Assembly (NCBI GenBank): GCA_964615935.1
Contig: CAZTTG010000031.1
Span: 1 to 61,079 of the forward strand
Reading direction: 5' to 3'
Source of the DNA: CAZTTG01 sp964615935
GTDB lineage: Bacteria > Planctomycetota > UBA1135 > GCA-002686595
DNA: 61,079 nt
Under the pieces are notes generated by a model. The model made no database searches and was not told the DNA's origin. It was given only the letters and a program-made list of their open reading frames with translations. The position numbers were made by a program, and so were the translations under genes. Position 1 is the first letter of the stretch, and each line of letters opens with the position of its first letter. Shown here in pieces: positions 40,753 through 49,002 of the stretch.

Positions 40753-42038
40753 GACAGTGCCCTCGGCCTCTCGCTCAGGATGGGCAGGACCACGGTGAAG
40801 ACAGTACCTACTCCCTCGGTGGACTGGTACTCAATGGTCCCATTCAGCTTCTGTACGATGCTGTTGCTCACGGCCAGGCCGAGGCCGGTCCCGCATCCGG
40901 GCTCCTTGGTGGTGAAGAAGGGATCGAAGATCCGTCGGCCGACACCGCTCGGAATGCCGCAACCCGTGTCTCTGATCTGGACGGCGAGCCCCCCCCGGGT
41001 GTCGCGCGCCTCGATGGTGAGAGCTCCGCCATCGGGCATGGCGTCCAGCGCGTTGAGGCAGAGGTTGATGAAGACCTGCTGGAGCTGCCCGGGGATCCCG
41101 TAGGTGGTGGGCAGGGACGGCAGGGGCTCGAGCTGGACATCGACGTTCCGGGCCCGCGGATCGAAGGAGACCAGCAGGACGGTCTCCTCCAGGGCCTGAC
41201 CCACGTCGATGGCCGCCCAGCGCTCGTCGCCCTCACGCGACAGCTCCACCAGCTGGCGCAGGGTGCTGGTGATGCGCTGGATGTGGGTCTCGATCAGGGC
41301 GAGCTGGTCTTCCGTATCCGCGGTGGCCCCGGACCGCCTCAACATCTGCACGATGGACGAGATGCTGGCCAGGGGATTGACCACCTCGTGGGCGAGCCCC
41401 GAGGCGAGCTGTCCGATGGAGAACATCTTCTCCCGCTCCACCATGTGGGAGCGCATTCGCTCCACCCGTCGAGCCTCGGCCTTGAGCAGGAACAGCAGGT
41501 TGTTGCAGGTCTCACCGAGCTGAGTGAGCTCGTCGGGGCAGGAGAGGCGGAAGGTCGCGCACTCGTGACACTTCTCGATCTCCATGCCGGGATGGACGGC
41601 GCCGCCCCCGTCGCAGCCCAGAGCCATGGCCTGCCAGCATCGCTCACCCGGTGAGTCGTACAGGGGGCAGTCGGAATCACCGCAATCGAGCACCTCGCGG
41701 CAATGCAGGAGGTGCGGATTCTCGAATCGGGCGAGGGTGTTGGGATCGGCCATGTAGGTCTCCAACAGCCCGGCCACCTGCTCGGCGGTCCGCGAGAGCT
41801 GCCGCTGCTGGCGGGCCATCAGCACATAGACCAGACCGCAGGCCAGGGCGGTGATCACCAGGGCCCGCAGGGTGAGGAGGAAGTGGCTGAACCCGATGGA
41901 CTTCGTGGGGAACAGTCGTCGCTCGGCCACCTCCCAGCCCACGAAGAGCACCGCTATGAAGGCCAGGGCCAGCAGCGGGATGAACAGCCGCGAGGCGGCC
42001 GCCCGGAGAAAGAACGCCCGGAGCGGACGACGTCTCAT
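40749..42038 (-). CDS. Sensor histidine kinase with cytoplasmic cysteine-rich domain
   Basis: 429 residues. Two membrane helices (about 17-38, 54-75) with almost no periplasmic loop. A Cys-rich segment follows (Cys113, 119, 124, 134, 142, 157, 160, 167, 178; pattern CREVLDCGDSDCPLY...RCW), of a type seen in delta-proteobacterial kinases and likely to bind a metal or iron-sulfur cluster or to sense redox by disulfides. Then a dimerisation domain with LAHEVVNP (His217) and an HATPase domain (FFTTKEPGCGTGLGL). The topology places the Cys domain in the cytoplasm. Start 42038 is chosen because the context CCGGGATGAGACG matches the paralogous kinase at 22185; GTG 42161 would add a non-conserved Pro-rich stretch. 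Confidence 0.88.
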   Translation of the reverse strand: MRRRPLRAFFLRAAASRLFIPLLALAFIAVLFVGWEVAERRLFPTKSIGFSHFLLTLRALVITALACGLVYVLMARQQRQLSRTAEQVAGLLETYMADPNTLARFENPHLLHCREVLDCGDSDCPLYDSPGERCWQAMALGCDGGGAVHPGMEIEKCHECATFRLSCPDELTQLGETCNNLLFLLKAEARRVERMRSHMVEREKMFSIGQLASGLAHEVVNPLASISSIVQMLRRSGATADTEDQLALIETHIQRITSTLRQLVELSREGDERWAAIDVGQALEETVLLVSFDPRARNVDVQLEPLPSLPTTYGIPGQLQQVFINLCLNALDAMPDGGALTIEARDTRGGLAVQIRDTGCGIPSGVGRRIFDPFFTTKEPGCGTGLGLAVSNSIVQKLNGTIEYQSTEGVGTVFTVVLPILSERPRALS

Positions 42039-42249
42039 CCCGGCGCATCGACCGCGAGCCGGGGAGGGCTCCGGCCCGGACCTCCCCCGGCCGGGGCGGG
42101 GCGGCTCCGCACCCCGTCCCGCGGTCTCGATCCCAGGCGGTTCCTCGATTCTCGGCTCCACGGCTCGGCTCCCAGGCGGTCACGTCGTCATCGGCTGCTC
42201 GCCAGGCAGCCGGGGATGCGCGCCGGTAACACCCCGGGCGAAGGCGATC

Positions 42250-42265
42250 AGCAAGATGTGTGCCC
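42250..42265 (-). promoter_or_regulatory. Candidate sigma-54 promoter for the kinase/regulator operon
   Basis: Minus-strand GGGCACA-CATC-TTGCT; GGCACA and TTGCT match the consensus with correct spacing. It is the best -12 box of the set. A leader of about 200 nt to the ATG at 42038 (or about 77 nt to GTG 42161) would result. Suggests autoregulation. The rest of 42039-42493 holds no gene I can support. Confidence 0.55.
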
Positions 42266-42418
42266 GGTCCCGGGCCAGGCGCCGGGGAGCAGGCAATACC
42301 GGCCTCATCGATGGCGCGAGGAGGATGGCACTCCTCCGAATCGGGGGAGGCGTCGGTGGTCTCGTCGATCCCATCGCGGTCGGAATTCTAGCCGCGTTCT
42401 CGGCGCGGAAGGCGAGGT

Positions 42419-42434
42419 TTCTCACTGTTGAGAA
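42419..42434. promoter_or_regulatory. Proposed enhancer palindrome upstream of the kinase/regulator operon
   Basis: TTCTCACTGTTGAGAA, with perfect TTCTCA and TGAGAA arms, the same palindrome as at 29938-29953. It lies about 160 bp upstream of the sigma-54-like promoter at 42250-42265. Confidence 0.55.
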
Positions 42435-42493
42435 GACCCCCAAACCGGACCCGTGAGTCGACAATCGGGAAGCGGGACTCCCCTCGCGCTCCC

Positions 42494-44407
42494 TCACTCC
42501 CGACGCATCCAGATCACCGCCGGGGAGCGGTCGCCCGTGAGCCGGCCGCCCTCCAGCTCGTCCGAGCCGAAGAACTTCCAGCCCGCCAGCTCGGCCTCGA
42601 TGGACGCGGGCTCGGAAGGGCGCTCCAGGATGGCCAGGCCGCGCCGGTCGGTGGCCGCGGCGAGCTCGCCGTCGCACAGGAGGCGCACTCCCGGCACCGC
42701 CGGGGCCGTGAAGGAGGCCATGCCGTCCTCCAGGAAGCCGTCGAAGTAGGAGTCGGTGATCCGCGAGGCATCGCGGGTCAGGATGACCGCCGACCAGCCG
42801 CGCTCGAGCTCGACCTCCGCGAGGTGGAGATCGCCGGCGGGCTGGAAGTCGGCCAGAGTTCCGCGGGCGGTGAGGTGACCGGGGGCCCGCACGATCCACT
42901 GCAGCGGCCGCCCGGCCGGGGCCTGCCAGCAGGGCTGACCGAACTCGGCGATGATCGGGGAGGGCACCCAGCGCTCGGTGAGCTGCACCATGACGTCGAA
43001 GGAGGGGATCTCGCGGCGCGTGCCGCGCTCGAAGACGCGAAAGCCCAGGGCCAGATAGCCGCCCGCCGCGCTGCAGCGGATCTCCAGGTGGGTGAGGGGC
43101 GCCGCGATCACCTGGTCCCGGCTCGGGCAGTCGACCTCGGGCACCGAGAAGAGGCGGAGGCGGTAGGCGGCGGCGGGCACCTCCTCGAATTCGAAGTCCC
43201 AGACGATCTCCTCGCCGGGAGCGGCCGGCTCGCGCGGACCGCTCATCGCCGTGCGCTCGACGCCGCCGTCCACCGACGAGAGGTGCAGGCTGAGCCAGAA
43301 CACCGCGTCCGCGCCCGCGAGCCGCACCTGGCCGGAGACCGGGCCCGCTGCGGTCAGCGCCTGAAGCACGAGATCTCCCAGCTCCTGCGCGCCGGGAACG
43401 ACCTCGATCCGGCGTTCGAGGGCCCGCCGCTCCGGCGCGCGCACCAGGAGATCGTAGGGGCCGGCCTCGAGGCCGGAGAAGGCGAATCGACCCTGCTCGT
43501 CGCCGCCCGCGTGCTCCCACTCCTCCTCGGCGAGGCCGATCCGGCGCAGGCCGACCTCCGGCTCCTCCACGGGCGCGCCGGCGGAATCCACCACCCTGCC
43601 CGTGACGCTCGCCAGGCGCCGCATCCATACGTGCACCGGCCCGGGATGAGGGCCGACATCGGTCCGGACCGGCGACCTGCCGGTCCAGGCGAGATCCAGC
43701 GAGCGCACCTCGACGAAGAGCTCGCCTCCCGCCAGCGTGCTCGGCCCCGGGTGGCGGTAGGAGAGCTCGGGCCGCTCCGTCAAGGGCAGCCATCGCCAGG
43801 GACCCTGCCGGCCGCCGGGGAAGTCGGCGATCAGCCGCGCCTGCAGGCTCTCGCGGGTCGACAGACCCGCGGGATGCAGCACCAGCTCGAAGCTCGGGCC
43901 GCAGCGCACCGGGATCGACCAGACCTCCCCCTCGCCGGGTCGATGCTCGCGCTCGATCGGGCCGACGATCGGGAGGGCTCCGCGGTCGATGGACAGCCGC
44001 ACGGTGCACCGCGGAAAGGCCGCCCGCGTCTCGAAGCTCCCGCCTGCGGCGGTCTGCACCACCTCCAGCAGGGAGCTCTCCGACAGGATCGCGACCGCCA
44101 CCCGGGCCAGACCCGCTCCGGTCCTCTCGTCGAACACGCGGCCGCGCATCGACGCCGGCCCCCTGGGCGCGAGACGGGCGGGCCGAGCCTCGGAGTCGGC
44201 GAGCCCGGCGCGCTCCAGCGACGGCGTCGACGACTCCTCGGCGGGCGCGGCGGGCTCCACCGCGGGGGCCGATCCCGGAGCGACCGCGCGGGAGGAGGCC
44301 CCGCCCTCTGCGCGCAGCAGCCAGAGAGCCCCGGCGCAGCCGACGGCCAGGATCAGGACCAGGCCGCCCAGCAGGCGGAGTCGGGAGGTGGAGGGGGTCG
44401 ACGTCAT
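42494..44407 (-). CDS. Membrane-anchored protein with carboxypeptidase-regulatory-like domains
   Basis: 637 residues. One N-terminal anchor (about 9-29, containing AVGC, a possible lipidated Cys24), then an Ala/Pro/Glu linker. Several beta-sandwich repeats of the carboxypeptidase-regulatory-like type follow: SMRGRVFDERTGAGLARVAV (about 88-107), SVTGRVVDSAGAPVEEPEV (about 266-284) with GRFAFSGLEAGPYDLLVRAP, and a later VSGQVRLAG unit. No enzyme motif was seen. The start ATG overlaps the stop of the upstream sugar permease gene (4 nt), so it is translated as part of the ABC-transporter operon. Function unknown; a surface sugar-binding or scaffold role is a guess. Confidence 0.75.
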   Translation of the reverse strand: MTSTPSTSRLRLLGGLVLILAVGCAGALWLLRAEGGASSRAVAPGSAPAVEPAAPAEESSTPSLERAGLADSEARPARLAPRGPASMRGRVFDERTGAGLARVAVAILSESSLLEVVQTAAGGSFETRAAFPRCTVRLSIDRGALPIVGPIEREHRPGEGEVWSIPVRCGPSFELVLHPAGLSTRESLQARLIADFPGGRQGPWRWLPLTERPELSYRHPGPSTLAGGELFVEVRSLDLAWTGRSPVRTDVGPHPGPVHVWMRRLASVTGRVVDSAGAPVEEPEVGLRRIGLAEEEWEHAGGDEQGRFAFSGLEAGPYDLLVRAPERRALERRIEVVPGAQELGDLVLQALTAAGPVSGQVRLAGADAVFWLSLHLSSVDGGVERTAMSGPREPAAPGEEIVWDFEFEEVPAAAYRLRLFSVPEVDCPSRDQVIAAPLTHLEIRCSAAGGYLALGFRVFERGTRREIPSFDVMVQLTERWVPSPIIAEFGQPCWQAPAGRPLQWIVRAPGHLTARGTLADFQPAGDLHLAEVELERGWSAVILTRDASRITDSYFDGFLEDGMASFTAPAVPGVRLLCDGELAAATDRRGLAILERPSEPASIEAELAGWKFFGSDELEGGRLTGDRSPAVIWMRRE

Positions 44408-45393
44408 GGCCCGGCGCCCTCGGCCCGTTCCGCGAAGCGGGCGCCCGAGAGGAACCTCTGCAGCAGGATGAAGGCCAGCAGCAAGAGGCCCACGGCGATG
44501 CGACCCCACCAGGGGTTGAGCCGCCCGTCGAACAGGAGGGCCGAGTGGATGGTACCGAAGATCAGGACGCCCAGGAGGGTCCCGGCTGCGGTTCCCACGC
44601 CGCCGGAGAGCAGCGTGCCGCCGATCACCACCGCGGCGATGGCGTCCAGCTCCAGGCCGAAGCCGGCGGCGGGGTTGCCCGAGCCCGTGTAGAAGGTGGC
44701 CACCACGCCCGCCAGGGCGGCGCAGAAGCCGCTCAGGGTGTACACCCCGACCACCGTCCGACCCACCGGCAGCCCCATCAGGGAGGCCGAGCGCGGGCTG
44801 CCGCCCACGGCGTAGACGTCGCGGCCGAAGCGCGTGTGGTGCGCCGCGTACAGCGCCGCGGCGAAGGCGATCAGGAGGATCAGGGCCGTCGCCGGGAGGT
44901 GGACGCGCGACGAGAGGGGAACGCCGAAGCCCTGCACCCCGCGGTAGAGCCCGTGGTCGATCCCGATCGGCTGCGCGCTGACCGCGAAGGCCAGGCCGCG
45001 CGCGAAGAACATGCCCGCCAGGGTCACCAGGAAGGCCGGCATGCGAAAGAGATGGATCAAGAGGCCCATCCCGCCGCCGAAGGCCGTGCCCAGCAGCAGC
45101 GTCAGGATCCACGCCAGGGTGGGGTGCACCCCCTGCTCCTCGATCAGGCGGGCCGAGAAGATGGTGGCGAAGCCCACCACCGAGCCCACCGACAGGTCGA
45201 TCCCACCCGAGAGGATGACGAAGGTCATCCCCATGGCCGAGATGCCCAGGACGGCGTTGTCGGCGAAGAGGTCCACCAGGACGCGCAGGGAGGCGAAGCC
45301 CGGGTAGCGCACCGAGGCGGCGCCGAACAGCAGGATCAGGACCGCGGCCGTGGCCACCAGCGGCACCTGGTTGCGGCGGATCGCTAGCCTCAT
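44404..45393 (-). CDS. yjfF: Sugar ABC transporter permease, YjfF/RbsC family
   Basis: 329 residues with 8-10 membrane helices, BPD_transp_2 family. Characteristic blocks: GMTFVILSGGIDLSVGSVVG (about 55-74), PAFLVTLAGMFFARGLAF, and AVVIGGTLLSGGVGTAAGTL (about 258-277). The nearest described system is the galactofuranose transporter YtfQRT-YjfF of E. coli; symbols are by similarity and gene order. The start ATG overlaps the upstream permease stop, and the stop overlaps the following gene start, so coupling is tight across the operon. Confidence 0.85.
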   Translation of the reverse strand: MRLAIRRNQVPLVATAAVLILLFGAASVRYPGFASLRVLVDLFADNAVLGISAMGMTFVILSGGIDLSVGSVVGFATIFSARLIEEQGVHPTLAWILTLLLGTAFGGGMGLLIHLFRMPAFLVTLAGMFFARGLAFAVSAQPIGIDHGLYRGVQGFGVPLSSRVHLPATALILLIAFAAALYAAHHTRFGRDVYAVGGSPRSASLMGLPVGRTVVGVYTLSGFCAALAGVVATFYTGSGNPAAGFGLELDAIAAVVIGGTLLSGGVGTAAGTLLGVLIFGTIHSALLFDGRLNPWWGRIAVGLLLLAFILLQRFLSGARFAERAEGAGP

Positions 45394-46406
45394 GCCGCGC
45401 GCCTCCCGAAGAGCGAGCCGGCCCGGCGGCGGAGCTCGGCCGACTGCAGCAGACAGACGCCCAGGATGACCAGCGCCTTGGGCACCGGAGCGATGGCCGG
45501 GGGCACGCCCAGGTTGTACATGGTGGTGGTCAGGGTCTGCAGCAGCACGGCTCCGATGAGCGCGCCCAGCAGGGTGAAGCGCCCGCCGGTCAACGCGGTG
45601 CCGCCCACCACCACCGCGAAGATGGCGTCCAGCTCCATGTACTCGCCCACCCGGCCTGAGTCGGCGCCCTTGATGCTGGAGGCCGCGATCAGGCCCGCCA
45701 GGCCGGCGCACAGGCCGCAGAAGCCGTAGACCAGGAGCTTGATCCGGGGCACGGCGAGGCCCGAGAAGCGGCTGGCGGTCTCGTTGTCGCCCACCGCCTC
45801 GATGAAGAGGCCCGCGGCGGTCCGCCGCGTCAGGAGGGCCGTGGCCAGGAAGACCCCCGCCACGAGGGTCGCGGTGAAGGGCAGGCCCAGGAGGTGGCCG
45901 TTGCCGAGGTAGACCAGCCCCTCGTGCTCGAAGGTGATGATCTGACCGCGGCTGAGGAGCTGGGCCAGGCCGCGGCCCGCCACCATCAGGACCAGGGTGG
46001 CCACGATGGGCTGGACGCCGGCGTAGGCGACCAGCACGCCGTTCCACAGACCGGCCGCGGTCGAGGCGGCCAGGGCCAGGGCGATCGCGACGGCGAAGGG
46101 GGCGCCGCTCTCGGTCACCAGCCGCGCCGCCACCGCCCCCGAGATGGCCATGATGGATCCCACCGAGAGGTCCACTCCGCCGGTGGCGATCACCAGTGCC
46201 ATGCCCAGGGCCAGCAGCATCCCCCGCGAGCCCTGGTGCAGGATGTCCACCGGCATCCCGTAGAGGTGGCCGTCGCGGATCTCGAGGTGGAAGAAGCGCT
46301 CGCCCAGGAGGAGGTTGAACAGCAGGAGCAGCCCGAGCCCCAGGAGGGGCCAGATCAGGCGGGGGGCCAGGGAGCTCCCCGCGGCCTTCTCGCGCCGGCC
46401 GCTCAC
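45390..46406 (-). CDS. ytfT: Sugar ABC transporter permease, YtfT/RbsC family
   Basis: 338 residues, same permease family as its neighbour. Blocks: MLLALGMALVIATGGVDLSV (about 62-81), GVQPIVATLVLMVAGRGLAQ, and ELDAIFAVVVGGTALTGG (about 258-275). Two different permeases beside one double-domain ATPase is the YtfT/YjfF arrangement. The start is GTG at 46406, fixed by the 4-nt GTGA overlap with the ATPase stop; the frame stays open to 46475 but upstream sequence lies within the ATPase gene. Confidence 0.85.
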   Translation of the reverse strand: MSGRREKAAGSSLAPRLIWPLLGLGLLLLFNLLLGERFFHLEIRDGHLYGMPVDILHQGSRGMLLALGMALVIATGGVDLSVGSIMAISGAVAARLVTESGAPFAVAIALALAASTAAGLWNGVLVAYAGVQPIVATLVLMVAGRGLAQLLSRGQIITFEHEGLVYLGNGHLLGLPFTATLVAGVFLATALLTRRTAAGLFIEAVGDNETASRFSGLAVPRIKLLVYGFCGLCAGLAGLIAASSIKGADSGRVGEYMELDAIFAVVVGGTALTGGRFTLLGALIGAVLLQTLTTTMYNLGVPPAIAPVPKALVILGVCLLQSAELRRRAGSLFGRRAA

Positions 46407-47929
46407 GGCGCCCTCGCGATCAGGGCCATGATTCCCTCCTCGTCGAGCTCCTCGCCCTCCAGCTCGCCCGCGCACAGGCGATCGCGGAGCACCAGGGCGC
46501 GCCCGCAGCCCCGCACCAGCTCGTCCAGCTCGGAGGAGATCAGCACGATGGCCATGCCCTCGGCGCGCAGCGACTCCACCAGCCGGGCGATCTCGCTCCG
46601 GGCTCCGACGTCCACGCCCCGGCTGGGCTCGTCCAGGATGATCAGGCGCGGCTGCATCGCCAGCCAGCGGGCCAGGAGCACCTTCTGCTGGTTCCCCCCC
46701 GAGAGGGCGAAGAGCGGCGTGTCCGGGCCCGGCGCGCGGATGTCCAGCGCGCGGATCCAGTGCTCGGCGATGGCCTGGCGCTCCGAGCCGGAGAGGGAGC
46801 GTCGAGCGCCGCGGGAGGCCTGCAGGGCCAGGACGATGTTCTCGCGCACCGACAGGTTGGGGACGATGCCCTGCCTCTTGCGATCCTCCGGGCAGAAGGC
46901 CAGGCCGCGGGCGATCGCCTCGCGCGGGGAGCGCAGGGGGGCCGGCCGGCCCTCCACGCGCACCTCGCCCGCGTCCGCCCGGTCGATGCCGAAGAGGAGG
47001 CGGGCGAGCTCGGTGCGGCCGGAGCCGAGGAGGCCGGCCAGGCCCAGGACCTCGCCCGTGCGCACCTCCATGTCCAGCGGCCCGACCCCCCCTCGCCGGC
47101 GCAGGCCGCGGGCCGAGAGGAACACCTCCCCCTCGCCTCCCCGCGGCGCCTTCGCGGCCGGGGCGCGCGCGGACTCGACCTCCCGTTCGATCGAGCGTCC
47201 CAGCATCATCCCGATCAGGCGCAGGCGCGGCAGCTCCGCGGTCTCGAGCTGGCCCACCCGCTCGCCGTTGCGCAGCACCGTGATCCGATCGGCGACCTCG
47301 TAGACCTGGTCGAGGAAGTGGGTGATGAAGACGACGCCCAGGCCCTCCTCGCGAAGCCGGCGCAGGGCGCGGAAGAGCTCGGCCACCTCGCGCTCGTCCA
47401 GGCTGGAGGTGGGCTCGTCCAGCACCAGGAGCCGCGCTCGGACGTCCAGGGCGCGGGCGATGGCCACCATCTGCTGCACCGCCACCGAGCAGGAGCCGAG
47501 CTCGGCCTGCACGTCCACGCGCACCTCCAGGCGCGCGAGCGTGCGCTCCGCGCGGCGGCGGATGGCCCGGCGGTCGAAGAAGCCCCAGCGCCGCGGCTGC
47601 CGCCCCAGCACGACGTTCTCGGCCACCGAGAGCTGCGGGATCAGGTTCACCTCCTGGTAGACGGTGCTGATCCCCAGGGCCTCGGCCTCCCGGGGCGAGG
47701 TGGGGTCGATGGGCGAGCCCTCCAGCTCGATGCTGCCCGCCTCGCGCGGATGGACCCCGGTGAGGACGTTGATCAGGGTCGACTTGCCCGCGCCGTTCTC
47801 GCCCATGAGGGCGTGCACCTCGCCGCGGCGCACCTCGAAGTCCACCGACGAGAGCGCGCGGACGCCCGGGAAGTCCTTGGTGATCCCGCGCATGCGCAGG
47901 AGCACCTCGCGCGTGGCCTCGCTTGCCAT
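46403..47929 (-). CDS. ytfR: Sugar ABC transporter ATPase with two ABC domains, YtfR/MglA family
   Basis: 508 residues. Domain one has Walker A GENGAGKST (about 43-51), Q-loop YQEVNLIPQ and Walker B LLVLDEPTSSLD (about 161-172); its signature is degenerate (CSVAVQQM). Domain two has a modified Walker A GLLGSGRTEL (about 294-303), signature LSGGNQQKV (about 409-417) and Walker B LIILDEPSRGVD (about 429-440). This asymmetry is normal for MglA/RbsA/YtfR proteins. It energises import of a pentose or hexose, possibly a furanose form. The start lies 1 nt after the stop of the binding-protein gene. Confidence 0.92.
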   Translation of the reverse strand: MASEATREVLLRMRGITKDFPGVRALSSVDFEVRRGEVHALMGENGAGKSTLINVLTGVHPREAGSIELEGSPIDPTSPREAEALGISTVYQEVNLIPQLSVAENVVLGRQPRRWGFFDRRAIRRRAERTLARLEVRVDVQAELGSCSVAVQQMVAIARALDVRARLLVLDEPTSSLDEREVAELFRALRRLREEGLGVVFITHFLDQVYEVADRITVLRNGERVGQLETAELPRLRLIGMMLGRSIEREVESARAPAAKAPRGGEGEVFLSARGLRRRGGVGPLDMEVRTGEVLGLAGLLGSGRTELARLLFGIDRADAGEVRVEGRPAPLRSPREAIARGLAFCPEDRKRQGIVPNLSVRENIVLALQASRGARRSLSGSERQAIAEHWIRALDIRAPGPDTPLFALSGGNQQKVLLARWLAMQPRLIILDEPSRGVDVGARSEIARLVESLRAEGMAIVLISSELDELVRGCGRALVLRDRLCAGELEGEELDEEGIMALIARAP

Positions 47930-47930
47930 C

Positions 47931-48878
47931 TCAGTACTGGCGGGTGTCGATCACCTCCGCCGCCACGGACCGGTCGAAGACCTCGTCCTGGATGTAGGTC
48001 CGCTTGGGCAGGGTCTCGCCGGCGAGGATCCTCTCGACCGCGTCGAAGGCGGCCGGGCCCTGGATGGGGTTGCACTCGACGCTGCAGTTCAGGGTGCCGG
48101 CGATCATGGCCTCGAAGGCCGGGCGGATGGCGTCGATGGAGACGATGATCAGGTCCTCGCCCGGCCGCAGGCCGGCCTCCTCGATGGCCTGGATGGCGCC
48201 GATGGCCATGTCGTCGTTGTGGGCGAAGAGCACGTCGATCTGGCGGCCGTGCTTCTTGAGGAAGGCCTCCATCACCTCCTTGCCCTTGGAGCGGCGGAAG
48301 TCGCCGCTCTGGGAGTCGATGATCTCGAGCTCGGGGTGCTGCTCCAGCACCTCCAGGAAGCCCCGGCGGCGATCGATGGCCGGCGCCGACCCGGGCGTCC
48401 CCTGCAGCTCTGCGATCCGGGTGGGGCCCGAGACCTTCTCCACCAGCCAGCGGGCGGCCAGGCGCCCCTCCTCCACGAAATCGGATCCGATGAAGCAGGT
48501 GTAGAGCGAGTCGTCGTCCACGGCGATGCGCCGGTCCAGCAGGATGACCGGGATCTCGGCGCGCTTCGCCTCGCGCAGGACCGGCTCCCAGCCGGTCTCC
48601 ACCAGGGGGGAGAGGATGATGACGTCGACCTGCTGGGCGATGAAGGAGCGCAGGGCCTGGATCTGCTTCTCCTGCTTGGCCTGACCGTCCGCGAACTTGA
48701 GCTCGACGCCGCGCCTGGCGGCCTCGGACTTCATCGACTCGGTGTGGGCCGTGCGCCAGCCGCTCTCGGCGCCGGTCTGGGCGAAGCCGACCACCACCCG
48801 GTCGCCGGTCGGGTCGGGATCGCCGCAGCCGGCGAGGATCGCGAGCATCGCCGCGGCGGCCAGGATCGCCTTCTTCAA
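47931..48878 (-). CDS. ytfQ: Sugar ABC transporter substrate-binding lipoprotein, YtfQ-like
   Basis: 315 residues. Lipoprotein signal with ILAGC (Cys18). Periplasmic-binding-protein fold of the RbsB/YtfQ group; VVVGFAQTGAESGWRTAHTE (about 28-47), IILSPLVETGWEPVL, PVILLDRRI and CFIGSDFVEEGR match the galactofuranose-binding YtfQ proteins closely, including the short YtfQ-specific blocks. The start is read as TTG at 48878, with AGGCGAG 7 nt upstream and a signal peptide beginning there; the open frame continues to 49187 without a better start. First gene of the transporter operon; divergent from a GH99-like gene, which may release its substrate. Confidence 0.88.
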   Translation of the reverse strand: MKKAILAAAAMLAILAGCGDPDPTGDRVVVGFAQTGAESGWRTAHTESMKSEAARRGVELKFADGQAKQEKQIQALRSFIAQQVDVIILSPLVETGWEPVLREAKRAEIPVILLDRRIAVDDDSLYTCFIGSDFVEEGRLAARWLVEKVSGPTRIAELQGTPGSAPAIDRRRGFLEVLEQHPELEIIDSQSGDFRRSKGKEVMEAFLKKHGRQIDVLFAHNDDMAIGAIQAIEEAGLRPGEDLIIVSIDAIRPAFEAMIAGTLNCSVECNPIQGPAAFDAVERILAGETLPKRTYIQDEVFDRSVAAEVIDTRQY

Positions 48879-49002
48879 GGGTCTCGCCTTTCCGGTGGAG
48901 GGGCACGGTACTGTAGGGGCCCGGCGTGGCGCCCACCAGAGTACCCGACCGGCGCCGGTTCGCTCATCGGCCTTCTCGAACGACGAGTGAGGAGCTGCAT
49001 CC

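Noticed and set aside
41550..41600. CHEC in the second kinase as a heme c motif
   Set aside because: The order is C-H-E-C without a following His, and the segment is predicted to be cytoplasmic.
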